DNA of 64,000 nt from Antedon mediterranea. Its lineage: Eukaryota > Echinodermata > Crinoidea > Comatulida > Antedonidae. Position 1 is the stretch's first letter. Every line of letters begins with the position of its first letter. The DNA lies in NCBI RefSeq assembly GCF_964355755.1, contig NC_092671.1, positions 5,343,001 to 5,407,000 on the forward strand, given 5' to 3'. The notes beneath the pieces were generated by a model, which was given only the letters and a program-made list of their open reading frames with translations, had not been told where the DNA came from and searched no databases. Positions 59,945 to 64,000 of the stretch are shown in pieces. Position numbers and translations under genes: made by a program.

Positions 59945-60440
59945 GTGTACTGTACAACATTACTGTACTGTACTGTACTGTAGGTTAAAACTGTATTGCA
60001 TTTGTACTGTAGATAACCTGTACTGTAAGTATTAACTGTACTGTACTGTACATACTGTAGGTACAATTACTGTAGGTATATTCACTTTACTGCATGGTAT
60101 TGTAGGTATCTATACTTACAGTATTGTAGGTGGTATTGTACTGTACTGACAATAATGTACTGTACTGTACATACTGTAGGTACAATTACTGTAGGTATAT
60201 TCACTTTACTGCATGGTATTGTAGGTATCTATACTTACAGTATTGTAGGTGGTTATACTGTACTGTACTGACAATAATGTACTGTACTGTACATACTGTA
60301 CTGTAGGTACAATTACTGTAGGTCTATTCACTTTACTGCATAGTATTGTAGGTATCTATACTTACAGTATTGTAGGTGATACTGTACTGTACTGACAATA
60401 ATGTACTATATTGTACGGTAGGTACTATTGTACATTCTGT
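59945..60440. repeat. TACTG-rich minisatellite with about 120-bp higher-order units
   Basis: Runs of ACTGT alternate with GTAGGTACAATTACTGTAGG and TTGTAGGTATCTATACTTAC. The 120-bp block occurs three times (about 60035, 60155, 60275), nested on a 5-bp TACTG repeat. Confidence 0.9.
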
Positions 60441-60929
60441 ACTGTATTGTTGTGACAGAAAATTTACATCTGTGAAAGAGATGGTTTTACGTGTTTGAAA
60501 AACATACATTTTAAAATAAGGCCAAATTTTAGTTGTCTTTTCTAGTAACATACAGTTTATCAGTCTTTTCTTGACAGACTTGTCACCAAAGAAATTGCGG
60601 CAGGTGGAAAAATGAATGAAATTATTGATCATGTGATTTGATGTGCTTAATTCCGAGTCTTCGTTATTGATGTGTAATTAGCGCAGCATTAAAGCGACAT
60701 CAATCGTGACTAGAAAGTTTTGATGCTTTTCTCGGCTGAATTTCATCTAACAAAACAACGCTGCGAGGAATTGTCATGGACTATAAATCTTAATCAAAGA
60801 GTTTAAGTATTCAGATATAAGTCTGTTTAAAGTATGTATCCTATACATTAATCCTGAATTGTTTAGCCTAGATACAACTCTAGAGTCAGTCGCTATTTTG
60901 AAAAATTGTTGTTTGTCTCCTGTATACAA

Positions 60930-60966
60930 TGGCAGACTCAAAAAAGTGCACAATTCAACATAAGGG
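60930..60966 (+). CDS. Weak candidate first coding exon of an unidentified gene
   Basis: ATG at 60930 opens MADSKKCTIQHK and ends at a possible GTAAAA donor. The upstream 250 bases look less AT-rich than the surroundings, as a 5' UTR or promoter might. No downstream exon is in the window, so this rests only on a start plus donor pattern. Confidence 0.18.
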
Positions 60967-62024
60967 TAAAACTACTTTTAAAATGTTAAAGTAAATAGTT
61001 CAACCATCATCTATTAACACAGTTAATTTAGTCTAGACTGTTGTCATTCCATTATTATTTTCTAAAAGCAATTTGTAAACTAAACCATTTGTAGTTTCAT
61101 ACTACAGTGTTTTATACTTTAGAAAGACAGTGCTGTTCGAATAGGGTTTCTCAAATTAATTTGAGCATTAAAATTAAACACAAATTTAATACAACTATAA
61201 ATTCTTAATGTGCACTGAACTATTTGAAAATACAGTACAACTGGAATGTTTAAATGAAATTTCTCATTGATAATAGTTACACTGTACATCAGTATGTGTT
61301 TCATAATGTTGTGGGTACAGTATGTCCGTTCTTAAATAATAAATTCCACAAAAAAAAATATAATATGCTATTAGAAATTGTTTTATAAAAGTTCAAGTCA
61401 ATTTATAGTAATCATTCAGGTATAACAAAATAATGTGTTTAATATTATGTCGGTATTTTGATTATCATCACAAAGCAAAATCCAATTAAATGATAATCCG
61501 TCAGGAAAGATTAGAGATAATCAGTCGGAACCTTTGTAGCAGTATGTACCAATGGTACTTTCACAGATGAAGGATCTCTTTTTAAGTGTAGTTTTCCGTC
61601 TATTGTTAGCCAGGGTGTTATTTCATCACTAGCTTTTGTTAGATTTCTCAACGGCTATTTTGTAAAGTATGCCTAGTGTTATTTTTATTACAATAGCTTT
61701 ACTGGATATAATATTTGTAATGCATTGTTTAATGGTTGGCTTTCTAAACCAGCTGTAACACATTATTGTGTTTGTTTGTTTTTAGCTTTTGTTCAAATTA
61801 ATGACATTTTAAAGTGACTTTTTATTGCTTTGATTTCATCAGAGAGATGCCATAAACTCCAGATTTCATTAAAGGAAAACAACCAAAATATTCAAATTGA
61901 TTTATATAGTGTCTGTTAGAATGTGGTTGACATTTACAAGTCATAAATGACGACACACATGGCATTTTTCTGAAAGATAAGGGCATCAATACTGGGTTAG
62001 ATATCTCTATAACATCCGGTGATA

Positions 62025-62165
62025 TTATACAGTAGAACTCCTATTGAGGATGAGCTGTGTAGTGTTAAAACATTGTCCTCATTTGTTTCACAGGTAGGTT
62101 TCCCCTTAATAGAGGTTTCCCTGGCCTTTAATATGGGTGTCACAAAGAAGGGGTTCTAACTGTAT
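62025..62165 (+). repeat. Dispersed repeat, GTCCCTTTAATAG family relative
   Basis: ACAGTAGAACTCCTATTGAG at the start, CCCCTTAATAGAGGTTTCCC inside and GGGGTTCTAACTGTA at the end form a loose inverted-end layout. Confidence 0.4.
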
Positions 62166-63674
62166 AGTTAGAAAAGCGGACATTTTTTCCCTAATACCAA
62201 CTTTACCACAGTATTGTCCTATAAGCCCACTGGGCTTGTCTAGCATTCTATAATGAAGCAACAGAAACTTTATCTATAATCTCTTGCTTTCTAATATCAG
62301 ATTTATAACTAAGTGTGGAAAAACCTATTAATAGCCACGAGTTAAGCTAGCAATGTTTTCTTGCACACGTACTGGCATTACGTCCACAACAAATTGAGGT
62401 CATTTAAAATGTAGAGTACTTGTTTAATTGGTTCAGCATTAAAAATTCCATTAGAGAAAGATGGGGCATTTCATTTTATACTTCCTTTCGGCTGTAGATA
62501 ATCTTGTCTTTTAGTTTTACCATAAACATATTATTTTTCTCTACATTGAGAGCATTCTGTGTTAAGCTTTTTACTTGTTACTCTTTTCATAGTTGTTGTT
62601 TTGAGTATGTCATTTATCTACTACACCACCTAATAATATAATGTCTTTTTTCATATTAAACTTTTAATGGACTATACCATTATGTGTGATATTTTATGTA
62701 TTAATGTTCTTCTTTTCGTAATGTATTCCTCTCTACGGAGGGAGAGGCTATTGTTGGTTTATCCAGGTAGTAAGCCGCACTCATAGACTACCAACACCAC
62801 TGTTTGTTTGTATCTGTAGTAGTATTTAAACTGTCCTGTTTCATATGCACAAATGAAGTGGCAATGACTATAGTACTTTCGTTTCTGTTTTGAATTTGTT
62901 GACTTTTAGAAATGATTAAATCTAGGAAATTGTATTATTTTTGCTATATAAGTCATAATACATGTATCTGGTTCCAATAAATGGATTTAAATGCTAAATC
63001 CATTCTTAAATCCTGCTATATCAATGGATTACCAAAGATGACAAAGCATTCTATTCACTAGCAATTTACCTTTCTATTACTGGTGAAAGACCCTTGTCTT
63101 TATCTCAGTTTATGGTACGGTAGTTATATCATACTATTATTATTTTGTTATTCCCAATAATTTATTAGGTCTATGTAAATTATAGAAATCCAAAACATAG
63201 GTTTACCGCAGCAGTGCAGGTGTAATCACAATTCTACTGTACTGTAGATAGCAATGATACAGTATATGGGTTGTAAAGTAGATGGACAGTTTTCAGGTCA
63301 GTGAAGTTTTTAAACACCATCTTCTGCAGTCAAATTAATTGCTATTTTACTGTTTCTCCAAACATAATATAATGCAAACATCAATGTAGATAAAAAAAAA
63401 AACTTCTTTTTTTAGGAAATTGTGTTAATTTCAAAATTGTTTCCCCCAAAATAATTTTCCATTTATAAGATTAATGATAAAATTCTCTTGATTATTGCTA
63501 GACTATGAAAGAAAATTTATGAATTGTCATCTGTGAATAGTCTATACTGTAAAAAATATTGTTTAACACAGTGTACAGTCATTATCTTCCATGTTCCAGT
63601 TTTTGTATGTTGAATACAGAGAAGTTATCACACCTGTACAGTACTGCATATTCATGAAGCAGCTTGTGAAAATT

Positions 63675-63750
63675 TGCAGTTCTGAGCATGTACGGTTGTG
63701 AGCATGTGAGGTTGTAAGCATTTGATGTTGTGAGCATGTGTGGTTGTCTA
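63675..63750. repeat. Short tandem array, 17-18 bp units
   Basis: GTTGTGAGCATGTGAG and variants repeat four times. Confidence 0.75.
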
Positions 63751-64000
63751 TTACTTTTGATTGATTTTGTAATTAAAACTTCAATTTCTTTTGATTTTTT
63801 TCCATATCACTAGTAATTTGTATGTCATGTGTCTTCTGATTTTATTAAGTTTCAGTTTAATTCCGTTCACACTGCAATTTCTATTCTTTCAAACTTCTTT
63901 GTATAACCATCAATCATCAACTTTTTCAACCTTTCTGTAAAAACTTCCCTTTTCAATTTTTACTGTCTGTTATTTTAACTTCATTAAAAAACTGCAGAGT

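Larger units (their letters stand above)
60970..64000. other. Spacer or intron without recognised coding
   Basis: Contains one GTCCCTTTAATAG-family relative (about 62025-62165) and a short array at 63675-63750. It could be the intron of a gene extending past the right edge, but nothing shows this directly. Confidence 0.4.

Overview
The window is AT-rich animal nuclear DNA. It holds five spliced protein-coding genes with GT-AG introns, separated and invaded by many short mobile elements and degenerate tandem arrays. All five genes were built by splicing short exons together and checking reading phase at every junction; all are complete. Conserved protein matches, very frequent TAGGCCTA and TACTGTAC words, and tRNA-derived SINE-like elements suggest an invertebrate deuterostome. 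An echinoderm is plausible, but this is inference and the species is not identified.

Layout, left to right. (1) Positions 424-11845, minus strand: a RERGL-type Ras-like protein in 5 coding exons with an 8.5-kb first coding intron. (2) 12156-13037: an 880-bp foldback element built of small palindromes, in the gap between two divergent genes. (3) 13655-34025, plus strand: CSTF3 (CstF-77), 20 coding exons and 721 residues. Its 9-kb intron 3 is full of tandem arrays, and intron 17 carries a 2.5-kb decayed DNA transposon. (4) 36119-38493, minus strand: WASHC3 (CCDC53), 5 exons and 196 residues, convergent with CSTF3. (5) 39077-39637: nested or adjacent hairpin elements between WASHC3 and the next gene. 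(6) 40091-46518, plus strand: a myosin essential light chain with two candidate first exons and two candidate last exons. (7) 48338-52331, plus strand: SLC35B1, 7 exons and 371 residues. (8) 52332-64000: no confident gene, only repeats, minisatellites and one weak first-exon candidate near 60930.

The genes do unrelated jobs: small G protein signalling, mRNA 3'-end formation, endosomal WASH complex, myosin motor subunit and ER nucleotide transport. They look like ordinary neighbours, not a functional cluster.

The most interesting signals are regulatory. CSTF3 intron 3 has the only donor in the gene with a pyrimidine at +3 (GTTACT). Read-through gives a 104-residue truncated protein followed by a good poly(A) signal, which resembles the autoregulatory intronic polyadenylation known for this gene in mammals. 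The myosin light chain gene has a second first exon preceded by a perfect CArG box, plus duplicated last exons. A palindromic MITE family has four of its seven copies within about 60 bp downstream of splice donors.
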